A stretch of 35,990 bases of DNA, from NCBI GenBank assembly GCA_944336125.1, contig CALVLA010000002.1, positions 151,301 to 187,290 on the forward strand. The letters run 5' to 3'. Origin of the DNA: an uncultured Clostridia bacterium. Its GTDB lineage: Bacteria > Bacillota > Clostridia > Christensenellales > CAG-314. Shown piece by piece: positions 11,868-19,867 of the stretch. A program made the translations under genes and the position numbers. The stretch's first letter is position 1. The number at the start of each line of letters is the position of its first letter. The notes below the pieces were generated by a model. It was not told where the DNA came from. It ran no database searches and was given only the letters and a program-made list of their open reading frames with translations.

Positions 11868-13127
11868 ATGAGTAGTAAAAAAATAAGATATGCGGTCTGT
11901 TCGCTCATCATACTTGCTTTTCTTGCTCTTTCGGGAATTCTGTTTTTTGTCGTGGATATGATTTCCACCAAAAACGGAATTTATTCGTCGCTTAAAGACA
12001 ACCACTGCGAATTTTTCGCAAGTGACGCTTTAGTCAGCGACGGCGGGCTCATCGAAACGCAAAATTATAAAGTTTTTCTCGCGGGCGAAGTAAAAGGCAC
12101 TCAAAAAAACTACGACGTCCGTCTTGCTTTGGTCAAACTTTTGAACGAACGTGCGGGCATGAATCAATATTTAAGCATGCTCTCCCCTTCGGTTTGCATT
12201 TACCTTGACGAATATCTCAACAACGGCGACGAAAGCAACCTTGAAAAAGCTTTTTCGCTTTTGCCTTCAATCCATCCGGAAAATAACGTTGAGCACTATG
12301 AGTTTTGGCACAAATTTTATGCGTTTAACTCCGGCTTGCCAGATTACAAAAAAATAAGCGTGACAGGCCTTGGAGGAGAAGTTTCCGACGCTTCGACAAA
12401 AGAAGCTTTTATAATAATCAAAAATATAATCGCCGATGTTCAGACTGATGACGAAAACCTTTTGCTGAATTTTAAAAAAATATCAGAAACTAACGCAAAC
12501 AGCCTCACCGCATCAACTCTTCTCAGCCTTTTTACCGATTTAAAAAATGATTTAAAATTAAAAGAAGCCGCTTTGAGGCTGGCTTTGAGCGATGACTTTT
12601 TCATTTATGCTTCCCTTGTTGAAAGTGTTTACTCTTCCGTAAACATGAATTTTCTTGACAGCATAAACGAAACTCAAAAAAACGACAGGATGGAAATGTC
12701 GTCTTATCAGATTTTTCAGTACCTTTATGCCGAAAATAAAAACGACGTGTTTTTCGGCCAGACGGAAATTAAGCACGCCTTGCAAGCCGCGAGCGACAGC
12801 GAAAAAATCGGCTACCCTCTCGCAAGGCAGATTAACGAATCCACACAACTGAAACACAAGGTTTGCTCGCTGTTTTTCACTTACCGCGACAGTTATGCGG
12901 CGGGCACTACACAACAATACAGTTATCGGATTTCACAATCAATGTACGAAAAAGAATTTAACGTTTTTGCCGAAGAAAATCAAAGCTGCGTTCTTTTTAA
13001 AATTGACGAAGACGACAGCATATTCAAAAAACAGGCAATGATTGTTACCGGTGCAAGCAAATGTACCGCCGATTACTTTCAGTACGTATTGCTGATTAAC
13101 AATTCTCAAGCTGTAACTTATCGCTAA
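11868..13127 (+). CDS. Membrane-anchored protein, distantly erythromycin-esterase-like
   Basis: A 419-residue protein with one N-terminal transmembrane helix (about 8-30) and a large domain expected outside the cell. From about residue 68 the pattern VFLAGEVKG ... LALVKLLNERAGM ... YLDEYLNNGDESNLEKAF ... YEFWHKFYAFNSGLPDYKKISVTGLGGE, and later NDRMEMSSYQIFQYL, recalls erythromycin-esterase/TraB-like proteins (GExxHG, then a helical domain, then RxxxM). The catalytic His expected in GExxHG is Lys76, so hydrolase activity is doubtful. The family link is tentative. The ATG at 11868 lies close to a likely -10 (TATAAT), and no strong ribosome site is seen. Single-gene unit with its own terminator. 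Confidence 0.55.
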   Translation: MSSKKIRYAVCSLIILAFLALSGILFFVVDMISTKNGIYSSLKDNHCEFFASDALVSDGGLIETQNYKVFLAGEVKGTQKNYDVRLALVKLLNERAGMNQYLSMLSPSVCIYLDEYLNNGDESNLEKAFSLLPSIHPENNVEHYEFWHKFYAFNSGLPDYKKISVTGLGGEVSDASTKEAFIIIKNIIADVQTDDENLLLNFKKISETNANSLTASTLLSLFTDLKNDLKLKEAALRLALSDDFFIYASLVESVYSSVNMNFLDSINETQKNDRMEMSSYQIFQYLYAENKNDVFFGQTEIKHALQAASDSEKIGYPLARQINESTQLKHKVCSLFFTYRDSYAAGTTQQYSYRISQSMYEKEFNVFAEENQSCVLFKIDEDDSIFKKQAMIVTGASKCTADYFQYVLLINNSQAVTYR

Positions 13128-13130
13128 AAC

Positions 13131-13152
13131 ACGGCCTTTTCGGCCGTTTTTA
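13131..13152 (+). terminator. Terminator after the esterase-like gene
   Basis: ACGGCC, loop TTTTC, GGCCGT, then TTTT, 4 bases after the stop codon. Confidence 0.8.
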
Positions 13153-13185
13153 TGTTGTTTTTTAATATTTCGGTTGGTTTTCAAC

Positions 13186-13214
13186 TTGCTTTTTTTATGG
13201 CATGGTTGTAAAAT
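13186..13214 (+). promoter_or_regulatory. Promoter of the XRE-cupin / acyl-CoA ligase operon
   Basis: -35 TTGCTT (13186-13191), 17-bp spacer, -10 TAAAAT (13209-13214). Confidence 0.55.
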
Positions 13215-13244
13215 AATTTAAAATTTTATTTTTGGGAGGAAACT

Positions 13245-13814
13245 ATGAACGAAAATATGAAACAAATCGCCCTGCGAGTGCGTGAATTGCGTGAAATTCT
13301 GGATATGACTACTACCGAAGTCGCGGGCCTTGCCGGCATAAACGAAGCGCTTTACTGCGATTACGAAAACGGCAATATCGAAATCACCGTTTCCGACCTA
13401 TACAGCATCGCCGCCGCTTTTCAAATAGACCCTACAGCTCTTCTCACAGGCGAAACGCCCAAAATGGGAGGCTACACTATCGTCAGAAGCGGTCACGGCA
13501 TGGACCTTGAAAGACATCAGGGCTATATGTTTTCCTCGCTTGCGGCAAACTACGCAGGCCGAGACATGGAACCTATGCTTGTTTACCTGAAAAAAGACGT
13601 CAAAGACATCGAAATCGTTCAGCACAGCGGTCAGGAATTCAACTACGTCCTGCAAGGAACCGTACAGGTAAACATAGGCTCAAAAGTGTTTATTCTCAAT
13701 CAGGGGGACAGCATTTACTTCAACAGCTCAATTAAGCACAGCCAGTGCGCAATTACCCCTACCGCTACTTTCCTTGCGGTTATTAACGAAATTTCAGCTA
13801 AAAACAGAGGATGA
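13245..13814 (+). CDS. XRE family regulator with C-terminal cupin sensor domain
   Basis: A 189-residue two-domain regulator. Residues 8-66 form a Cro/C1 helix-turn-helix (VRELREILDMTTTEVAGLAGI ... YENGNIEITVSDLYSIAAAF). Residues about 105-182 are a cupin (HSGQEFNYVLQGTVQVNIGSKVFILNQGDSIYFNSSIKHSQ) that likely binds a small ligand. A strong GGGAGG site precedes the ATG. The gene ends 4 bases before the AMP-forming ligase gene, a pairing seen in other Clostridia, so it probably senses a metabolite of that ligase and controls the operon. Confidence 0.92.
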   Translation: MNENMKQIALRVRELREILDMTTTEVAGLAGINEALYCDYENGNIEITVSDLYSIAAAFQIDPTALLTGETPKMGGYTIVRSGHGMDLERHQGYMFSSLAANYAGRDMEPMLVYLKKDVKDIEIVQHSGQEFNYVLQGTVQVNIGSKVFILNQGDSIYFNSSIKHSQCAITPTATFLAVINEISAKNRG

Positions 13815-13818
13815 CACC

Positions 13819-15483
13819 ATGATTGAAAAATACATTAAACGTTTCAGCTACAAAAACTACGATGATTTTAAACAAAACTATTCTATAAACGTACTTGAAA
13901 ACTTCAACTTTGCCTACGATATCGTGGACGGATGGGCAAAAACGGAGCCTGACAAAAAAGCATTGTATTGGTGCAACGACGACGGCGAGGAAAAACTTTT
14001 CACTTTTTCAGACATGAAAAGACTTTCCGACAAGGCGGCCAACGTCTTTTTAAGCCACGGAATTAAAAAAGGCGACGTAGTACTTCTTATGCTCATGCAA
14101 AGGCCCGAAGCTTGGATAAGTATGATTGCCCTTCACAAAATCGGCGCAATCGTAATTCCCGCCACCTACCAACTCACCGAAAAAGACATCGTCTACCGCT
14201 GCAACAGCGCAGACATAAAAATGATAGTATGCGTTGACCATGAAGACCTCATGGAAAACGTTAAAAACGCCATTACAAAATGCGAAACAAAACCTGTTTT
14301 GGCTGTGGTAAGCAAGCACCCTGTCGAAGGATTTGTCGACTTCAGAAAGGAAATCAGCCAAGCGTCGGACGACTTCAAAAAAATGCCAACCAGTAATTCC
14401 GACCCTATGCTTATTTACTTTTCTTCGGGTACTACCGGCATGCCTAAAATGGTTATGCATGACTTTACCTACCCTCTCGGACACATCACTACAGCAAAAT
14501 TTTGGAATCAGGTCGAGGAAAACAAATATCACCTTACGGTGTCCGACTCAGGCTGGGCAAAATTCGGCTGGGGTAAAATTTACGGTCAGTGGATTGTAGG
14601 TGCAACAGTAGTAGCTTACGACACAGAAAAATTCAACGCTGTAAAAATGCTTGAGCTTATTCAGCGTATAAAACTTACGACCTTCTGCGCTCCGCCTACC
14701 GTCTATCGCTTTTTACTTAAAGAAGATATGGAAAAATACGACATAAGCTCAATCAAACATTTTTCCACGGCAGGAGAACCGCTTAATCCTGAAGTTCAAA
14801 ACAAACTCGAAAAACTCACCGGCAAAAAAATCAACGAAGGTTTCGGTCAAAGCGAATCAACGGTTTTGGTAGGATATTTTTCAAACTTCACCCCTGTCAA
14901 GCCGGGATCAATGGGCAAACCTGCGCCTATTTATGAAATAGACATCGTTGACGAAGACGGTAAATCGTGCGAAGACGGCGTTGTTGGCGCTTTGGTTATT
15001 AGAAACACCGACGAAAAACACCCTGTAGGACTTTTCAGAGAATATTACAAAGACCCACAGGCAAACGAAAAAGCCTTTAAAAACAATATGTACAACACAG
15101 GCGATACCGCATGGCGAGACAGCGACGGCTACCTTTGGTTTGTAGGACGCAGCGACGACGTCATAAAATGCAGCGGTTACCGTATAGGACCTTTCGAAGT
15201 AGAAAGCGCTCTGTTTACCCACCCTGCCGTTTTGGAATGTGCCGTTACCGCCGTTCCCGACGAAATCCGCGGTCAGGTTGTAAAAGCGACAATAGTTTTG
15301 GCAAAAGGCTATTTACCTAGCGACGCACTTAAAAAAGAACTGCAAAACCACGTAAAGGTAAATACCGCTCCTTACAAATACCCTCGCGTCATCGAGTTTG
15401 TAAACGAATTGCCTAAAACTTCAAGCGGAAAAATTAAGCGCGGACAGATAAGAGCCGATGACTTGAAAAAATCAATGAATTAA
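13819..15483 (+). CDS. AMP-forming acyl-CoA synthetase (acetyl/medium-chain type)
   Basis: A 554-residue ANL-superfamily ligase: carboxylate + ATP + CoA to acyl-CoA + AMP + PPi. The P-loop motif is YFSSGTTGMPKMVMH (200-214). Further motifs are GFGQSEST (A5), YNTGDTAWRDSDGYLWFVGRSD (A7-A8, Asp and Arg conserved), KCSGYRIGPFEVESAL, and SSGKIKR with catalytic Lys538. It is closest in style to acetyl/medium-chain acyl-CoA synthetases; chain length is not decidable here. The ATG at 13819 follows AGAGG; an in-frame codon 45 bases upstream lies inside the regulator gene and is rejected. It is the second gene of the XRE-cupin operon. Confidence 0.92.
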   Translation: MIEKYIKRFSYKNYDDFKQNYSINVLENFNFAYDIVDGWAKTEPDKKALYWCNDDGEEKLFTFSDMKRLSDKAANVFLSHGIKKGDVVLLMLMQRPEAWISMIALHKIGAIVIPATYQLTEKDIVYRCNSADIKMIVCVDHEDLMENVKNAITKCETKPVLAVVSKHPVEGFVDFRKEISQASDDFKKMPTSNSDPMLIYFSSGTTGMPKMVMHDFTYPLGHITTAKFWNQVEENKYHLTVSDSGWAKFGWGKIYGQWIVGATVVAYDTEKFNAVKMLELIQRIKLTTFCAPPTVYRFLLKEDMEKYDISSIKHFSTAGEPLNPEVQNKLEKLTGKKINEGFGQSESTVLVGYFSNFTPVKPGSMGKPAPIYEIDIVDEDGKSCEDGVVGALVIRNTDEKHPVGLFREYYKDPQANEKAFKNNMYNTGDTAWRDSDGYLWFVGRSDDVIKCSGYRIGPFEVESALFTHPAVLECAVTAVPDEIRGQVVKATIVLAKGYLPSDALKKELQNHVKVNTAPYKYPRVIEFVNELPKTSSGKIKRGQIRADDLKKSMN

Positions 15484-15486
15484 AAA

Positions 15487-15510
15487 AAAGACGGTTAAAA
15501 AACCGTCTTT
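15487..15510. terminator. Terminator between the acyl-CoA ligase and transglycosylase genes
   Basis: AAAGACGGTT, loop AAAA, AACCGTCTTT. Eight T follow on the minus strand, so it is strongest for the leftward polA-coaE-slt operon; its right side serves the ligase gene. Confidence 0.8.
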
Positions 15511-16054
15511 AATTATGCAGAGTTTTAAAAATTTTTTTATACGTCAAAACCTTGTTGACATAACCATCGGTTTCGGCATACGGAATTTGTTTCAAACGCC
15601 CGTTTTCCGAATATGACTTATCGTTGAGCCAGCGAGTTACCATCGTTTCTCCCGCATTGTACGCCGCCAAAACCTCTTTTTCGTAATCAAATTTTGAAAA
15701 CAGATACGAAAGATAATATATCCCTATCTGCAAATTTTGTTTGGGCTCCTTCAAATCGAACTCGTCCTTGTTCATTATTTGCGCGACATATGCAGCCGTG
15801 TTTGGCATAATTTGCATAAGCCCAACCGCCCCTTTTTGCGACACGGCATTTTCGTCAAAACCGCTTTCGGCTTTAATCACCGCGTACACTATTTCCTTTT
15901 CCACGCCGTAAGCCGTACAATATTCGTTTATACTCTCGTCATACGAAAAATCAAACCACAGGTATTTTGAAAACAAAAAACCGAACAAACAAAAAACCGC
16001 AACGATCAACAAAACAATCGCCGCGGTAAATTTTTTTCCTTTTGCTTTATCCAT
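15509..16054 (-). CDS. Membrane-anchored lytic transglycosylase
   Basis: A 181-residue SLT-domain murein transglycosylase. An N-terminal membrane helix (about 10-29) anchors it outside the membrane. The catalytic Glu is E63 in IKAESGF. Family motifs GLMQIMP (78-84), LAAYNAGETMV and IPYAETDGYVNKV follow in the standard order. It cleaves glycan strands, making anhydromuropeptides. Its start lies 8 bases inside the end of coaE, making it the last gene of polA-coaE-slt. This order also occurs in other Clostridia, although no functional link is obvious. Confidence 0.93.
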   Translation of the reverse strand: MDKAKGKKFTAAIVLLIVAVFCLFGFLFSKYLWFDFSYDESINEYCTAYGVEKEIVYAVIKAESGFDENAVSQKGAVGLMQIMPNTAAYVAQIMNKDEFDLKEPKQNLQIGIYYLSYLFSKFDYEKEVLAAYNAGETMVTRWLNDKSYSENGRLKQIPYAETDGYVNKVLTYKKIFKTLHN

Positions 16055-16631
16055 TCAACATTTCCGCCGCCTGACGGACGGTTTGAGCAAGTTTTTTCAA
16101 ATCGCCGTCGTTTTTAATAATAGTATGCGCCGAAAATTGACTTTTTTCATAGTCTGTCTGATTTTTTATTCTGTCTTTTATGCTTTTTTCGTCAAGAGAG
16201 TCTCGTTTTTGCACACGGTTTATGCGTTCGTTTTCATCCGCAACAACAATCCAGATGTTATCGAACATTTTGTCCATACCCGTTTCAAACAACAAAGGTA
16301 CTTCGGCAAAAACAATCTTTTCACCGCACTCTTCAAGCCTGCGTTTCAGTTCGCTTATTACAGGCGGGTGCATTATTTCATTCAGGCGTTTTGTCCTTTG
16401 GGCATCGGCAAAAACAAACTCTGCAAGTTTTTTCCTTTGCAGTTGGTTTCCCACCACAAACTTGCTGCCGAACTCTTTTTTTATTTTTTCCAAAACTTCA
16501 ACGGAACAAGCAACCTGTCGTGAAATTTCGTCGCAGTCAAAAACAACATAGCCAATTTCGCGAAGAATACTCGATACGGTGCTTTTTCCGCTGCCTATAC
16601 CCCCTGTTATAGCTACTTTATTTTGCTTCAT
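16047..16631 (-). CDS. coaE: Dephospho-CoA kinase
   Basis: A 194-residue P-loop kinase for the last step of coenzyme A synthesis (dephospho-CoA + ATP to CoA). The P-loop is GGIGSGKST (10-18). YVVFDCDEISRQV, the HPPV motif and VPLLFETGMD are characteristic of CoaE. Length is normal. It overlaps the 3' end of polA by 14 bases and the transglycosylase by 8, with GGAGG ahead of its ATG, so it is translationally coupled. A polA-coaE neighbourhood is usual in Bacillota. Confidence 0.95.
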   Translation of the reverse strand: MKQNKVAITGGIGSGKSTVSSILREIGYVVFDCDEISRQVACSVEVLEKIKKEFGSKFVVGNQLQRKKLAEFVFADAQRTKRLNEIMHPPVISELKRRLEECGEKIVFAEVPLLFETGMDKMFDNIWIVVADENERINRVQKRDSLDEKSIKDRIKNQTDYEKSQFSAHTIIKNDGDLKKLAQTVRQAAEMLNG

Positions 16632-19155
16632 AGAGGTTTTTCCCTCCGCTGATGTTTATGTCAAGCCTTACTTTCAAATCAAAAGCGTCTGTCATCTGAC
16701 TTTTCAAAATTTCATAGACTTTTTCACTTTCGCTTTCAACCGCGTCAATAACCAGTTCGTCATGAACCTGCAAAATGAGCTTGCTTTTCATGTTGTTTTT
16801 TTCAAGCTCGCTTGCTACTCCGTTCATTGCGATTTTTATGATATCTGCGGCACTTCCTTGCAGCGGCATGTTTTTGGCAACCCTTTCGCCGAAACTTCGA
16901 GTATTGAAGTTGGAGGATGAAATTTCAGGTATATATCTTCTTCGCCCCGTAATTGTGTATACGTACCCGTGTTCTTTAGCGAATTTTACGCTGCCTTCGA
17001 GATACTGCGAAATTTTAGGATAGCTTTGATAGTATTTTGCGATGTAATCTTTTGCCTTTGCGGGTGAAATGGAAAGATTTTGCGCAAGCCCGAAATCGCT
17101 TATGCCGTAAATTATGCCGAAATTGACGGCTTTTGCCATCCTGCGCATGTTGGAGTTAACCATTTCGGCAGGTACGCCGAAAATTTCCGACGCGACCATA
17201 GCGTGTATGTCCTTGTTTTCGTTAAATGCCGAAACAAGGTTTTCGTCCTCCGAAAAATGAGCCAAAAGCCGCAGTTCTATCTGACTGTAATCGGCAGAAA
17301 TAAGAAGGTCGTTTGTAGGAATAAAAATTTTCCTGAGTTCTCTGCCCTCCTCTTCTCTTACCGGAAGGTTTTGCAAATTCGGTTCGCTGCTGCTCAGCCT
17401 TCCCGTAGCGGTAAGCGTCTGATTGAATTTTGTGTGAATGAGGTTTCCTTTTGAAATGAGAGGTTTAAAGCCCTCGATATAAGTACCCGACAGCTTGTAA
17501 ATTTTTCGTGCGTTTTGAATGACGCCTATGATAGGATGATGAGGCGCAAGTTTGTCAAGCACGTCACTGTCAGTCGAATAGCCTGTTTTTGTCTTTTTTA
17601 TCACAGGCAGCCCCAACTTTTCAAAAAGAATATGCCCAAGCTGTTTCGGACTTAAAATATTAAATTCTTCCCCCGCAAGTTGGTAAGCCTGACGTGTAAG
17701 GTCGTCAATTTCCCTTTTAAATTTTTCGCCGAACTCGTTGAGCATGTCGACGTCGACTTTAAAGCCGTGTTTTTCCATGTCAAACAAAACTTTCGACAAA
17801 GGAAGTTCAATATTTTTGTAAAGACTTTGTGTGTCAGTTTCGTCGAGCTTTTTGTTAAGCGCATCGGCAAGGGTAATCAAAGCGGCGGCATTCCCCTCCG
17901 CTCCGAAGGCTTGTTTCAGCTGATCGAAATCCTTGTACGTTCTTGTTTCTGTCAGATACTGCATAATTGAAACGTCGTATATAACGTTTTCAAGCCCTAT
18001 GCTATATTCATCAAGCAAATGCCTCAGGTCTTTCGAGTCATAAACGGTTTTTTCTTTTTCCGATTCCAAATACTTTTTAAGTCCCGAAAGAACAAAATCG
18101 AAAGAAAGCCCTCCCAGCAAATCTTTCGCGACGGTCACTTTATACTCGCTGTTTTTGTCAAACGCAAGGTATACGTCATCCGAAATAAACAAGGCAAAAG
18201 ACTTTTCTTCATCGATTTTTTCAAGCAAAGCTGAAAAATCTTTTTCGTCATTTACTTCCTTTTGCTCGACGCTGTTTGTTTGAATTTCAGGTTCGTCATT
18301 ACTAAAAAACATCAGCTTTTTTTTCAGACTGACAAATTCAAGCTCGTCAAATTCTTTTGCCGCTTCGCTGCCGAAAGGTTTCAAAACACACTGTTCGGCG
18401 CAGCAGTCAATTTCGACGTCGGTTTTTATGGTGGCAAGCTCCTTTGACAAAAACGCCATATCTTTGCCTTCCGTAAGTTTCGTTTTTACGCTGCCTTTGA
18501 TTTCCTCTATGTTTCGGTAAACTGTTTCGATGTCACCGTATTTTTCCAACAGCGACATAGCCGTCTTTTCTCCCACGCCGCTGACACCCGGGATATTGTC
18601 GGAAGTGTCCCCTCGAAGCGCCTTGTATTCGATTATCTGCAAAGCGGTCATGTGATAAAGTTCTTTTATGTTTTGACCAGTCACTCTTTCCACGTCGGTA
18701 ATTCCGCGCTTAGTGAGCATAACTTCGATATCATCGTCCACAAGCTGCAAAAGGTCTCTGTCGCCCGTCAAAATGACTGCCTTCATTTTGAAGCTTTTTG
18801 CAACGGTACCTATGACGTCGTCGGCTTCCACACCTTGTTTTGACACCCTTTTAATATTCATTTTGTCAAGCAATTCAAAAAGAACAGGCATTTGCTGAGC
18901 AAGGTCGTCTGGCATTCCCTTTCGTGTAGCCTTGTAGCCGTCATAAAGAGAGTGTCTGAAATTTTTTCCCTTTGCGTCAAAAGCCACTGCGATATGTGTA
19001 GGATTTATATCCGACAAGGCTTTGAGCATGATATTGACAAAACCGAACACGGCATTTACGTTTTGCCCCTTTCTCGTGTTAAGAGTAGGAATTGCGTAAT
19101 ACGCCCTGTTAAGCAAGCTGTTTCCGTCGATAATTAAAATTTTTGATTCGATCAT
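16618..19155 (-). CDS. polA: DNA polymerase I
   Basis: An 845-residue repair and replication polymerase. The N-terminal 5'-nuclease domain (about 1-290) contains LIIDGNSLLNRAYY, VEADDVIG, LTGDRDLLQLV and ALRGDTSDNIPGVSGVG. The middle domain (about 305-470) has the exonuclease fold but lacks the catalytic DxE and other acidic residues, so proofreading is lost, as in Bacillus and other Firmicutes. Polymerase motif A is DYSQIELRLLAHFSED (from D622), motif B RRMAKAVNFGIIYG (671-684) and motif C QVHDELVID (HDE 798-800). AAAGGTG precedes the ATG. It heads the polA-coaE-slt operon. Confidence 0.97.
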   Translation of the reverse strand: MIESKILIIDGNSLLNRAYYAIPTLNTRKGQNVNAVFGFVNIMLKALSDINPTHIAVAFDAKGKNFRHSLYDGYKATRKGMPDDLAQQMPVLFELLDKMNIKRVSKQGVEADDVIGTVAKSFKMKAVILTGDRDLLQLVDDDIEVMLTKRGITDVERVTGQNIKELYHMTALQIIEYKALRGDTSDNIPGVSGVGEKTAMSLLEKYGDIETVYRNIEEIKGSVKTKLTEGKDMAFLSKELATIKTDVEIDCCAEQCVLKPFGSEAAKEFDELEFVSLKKKLMFFSNDEPEIQTNSVEQKEVNDEKDFSALLEKIDEEKSFALFISDDVYLAFDKNSEYKVTVAKDLLGGLSFDFVLSGLKKYLESEKEKTVYDSKDLRHLLDEYSIGLENVIYDVSIMQYLTETRTYKDFDQLKQAFGAEGNAAALITLADALNKKLDETDTQSLYKNIELPLSKVLFDMEKHGFKVDVDMLNEFGEKFKREIDDLTRQAYQLAGEEFNILSPKQLGHILFEKLGLPVIKKTKTGYSTDSDVLDKLAPHHPIIGVIQNARKIYKLSGTYIEGFKPLISKGNLIHTKFNQTLTATGRLSSSEPNLQNLPVREEEGRELRKIFIPTNDLLISADYSQIELRLLAHFSEDENLVSAFNENKDIHAMVASEIFGVPAEMVNSNMRRMAKAVNFGIIYGISDFGLAQNLSISPAKAKDYIAKYYQSYPKISQYLEGSVKFAKEHGYVYTITGRRRYIPEISSSNFNTRSFGERVAKNMPLQGSAADIIKIAMNGVASELEKNNMKSKLILQVHDELVIDAVESESEKVYEILKSQMTDAFDLKVRLDINISGGKNLYEAK

Positions 19156-19170
19156 AATTCACCTTTTTTT

Positions 19171-19199
19171 ATTATAACCTAATTAAAAACATATCACAA
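19171..19199 (-). promoter_or_regulatory. Promoter of polA-coaE-slt
   Basis: Minus strand -35 TTGTGA (19199-19194), 17-bp spacer, -10 TATAAT (19176-19171). Confidence 0.65.
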
Positions 19200-19279
19200 T
19201 AAACAACGAAAAATTTGATTGATTAAATAATTCAATTTTGTTACAATAACATTATCTTTTTTTGTTAGGGAAAAGAAAA

Positions 19280-19834
19280 ATGACACTTTTTGACATATTT
19301 ATAATAGGCGTCGGACTTTCGATGGACGCGTTTGCGGTTTCAGCCACAAACGGAATGATTGAAAAGCCCACGTTAAAAAAATCTTTGCTGATCGCTTTTT
19401 CCTTCGGTTTGTTTCAGGCATTGATGCCGCTTATCGGATACTTTGCGGGACGTCTTTTTGCCGACACTATCGAGGCATACGACCACTGGATAGCTTTGGT
19501 GCTTCTGACCTTTATCGGGGGAAAAATGATTGCCGACTTTTTCATTAAAGACGAAAAGGCGGAAGAACACAAAAAAATCACGCCGCTCATGCTTCTCACT
19601 CAGGCAGTTGCCACAAGCATCGACGCGCTTGTAATCGGCGTAAGTTTCGTAAGCATAAAATTCAACATCTTCTTGGCAGTGTCGGTAATAGGGCTTACCA
19701 CCTTTGTGCTTTCCCTCATTGCCGTAGTAATAGGCAAAAAAGCTGGCGAAAAACTTTCGGACAAAGCGACTCTCGCAGGCGGTATAATCCTAATTGCGAT
19801 AGGCTTAAAAATTTTTATCGAACATATGCTTTAA
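19280..19834 (+). CDS. mntP: Manganese efflux pump MntP
   Basis: A 184-residue polytopic membrane protein of the MntP (YebN) family that exports Mn(II). It has six predicted helices in two repeats: GVGLSMDAFAVSATNG near the N-terminus and the matching TQAVATSIDALVIGVSF near residue 110, each with the conserved Asp. The charged loop EKAEEHKK lies between the repeats. The ATG at 19280 is used; an upstream TTG would add 6 residues without support. No yybP-ykoY manganese riboswitch is visible in the short leader, although many mntP genes have one. Confidence 0.93.
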   Translation: MTLFDIFIIGVGLSMDAFAVSATNGMIEKPTLKKSLLIAFSFGLFQALMPLIGYFAGRLFADTIEAYDHWIALVLLTFIGGKMIADFFIKDEKAEEHKKITPLMLLTQAVATSIDALVIGVSFVSIKFNIFLAVSVIGLTTFVLSLIAVVIGKKAGEKLSDKATLAGGIILIAIGLKIFIEHML

Positions 19835-19840
19835 AAAGAA

Positions 19841-19866
19841 AAATCCCGACGACGTCGGGATTTTTT
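19841..19866. terminator. Bidirectional terminator between mntP and lysC
   Basis: AAATCCCGAC, loop GAC, GTCGGGATTT, then TTT. It ends both mntP and the leftward lysine operon. Confidence 0.9.
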
Positions 19867-19867
19867 G

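Noticed and set aside
19156-19279. Possible yybP-ykoY manganese riboswitch before mntP
   Set aside because: The leader is short, AT-rich, and lacks the conserved loops of that riboswitch.
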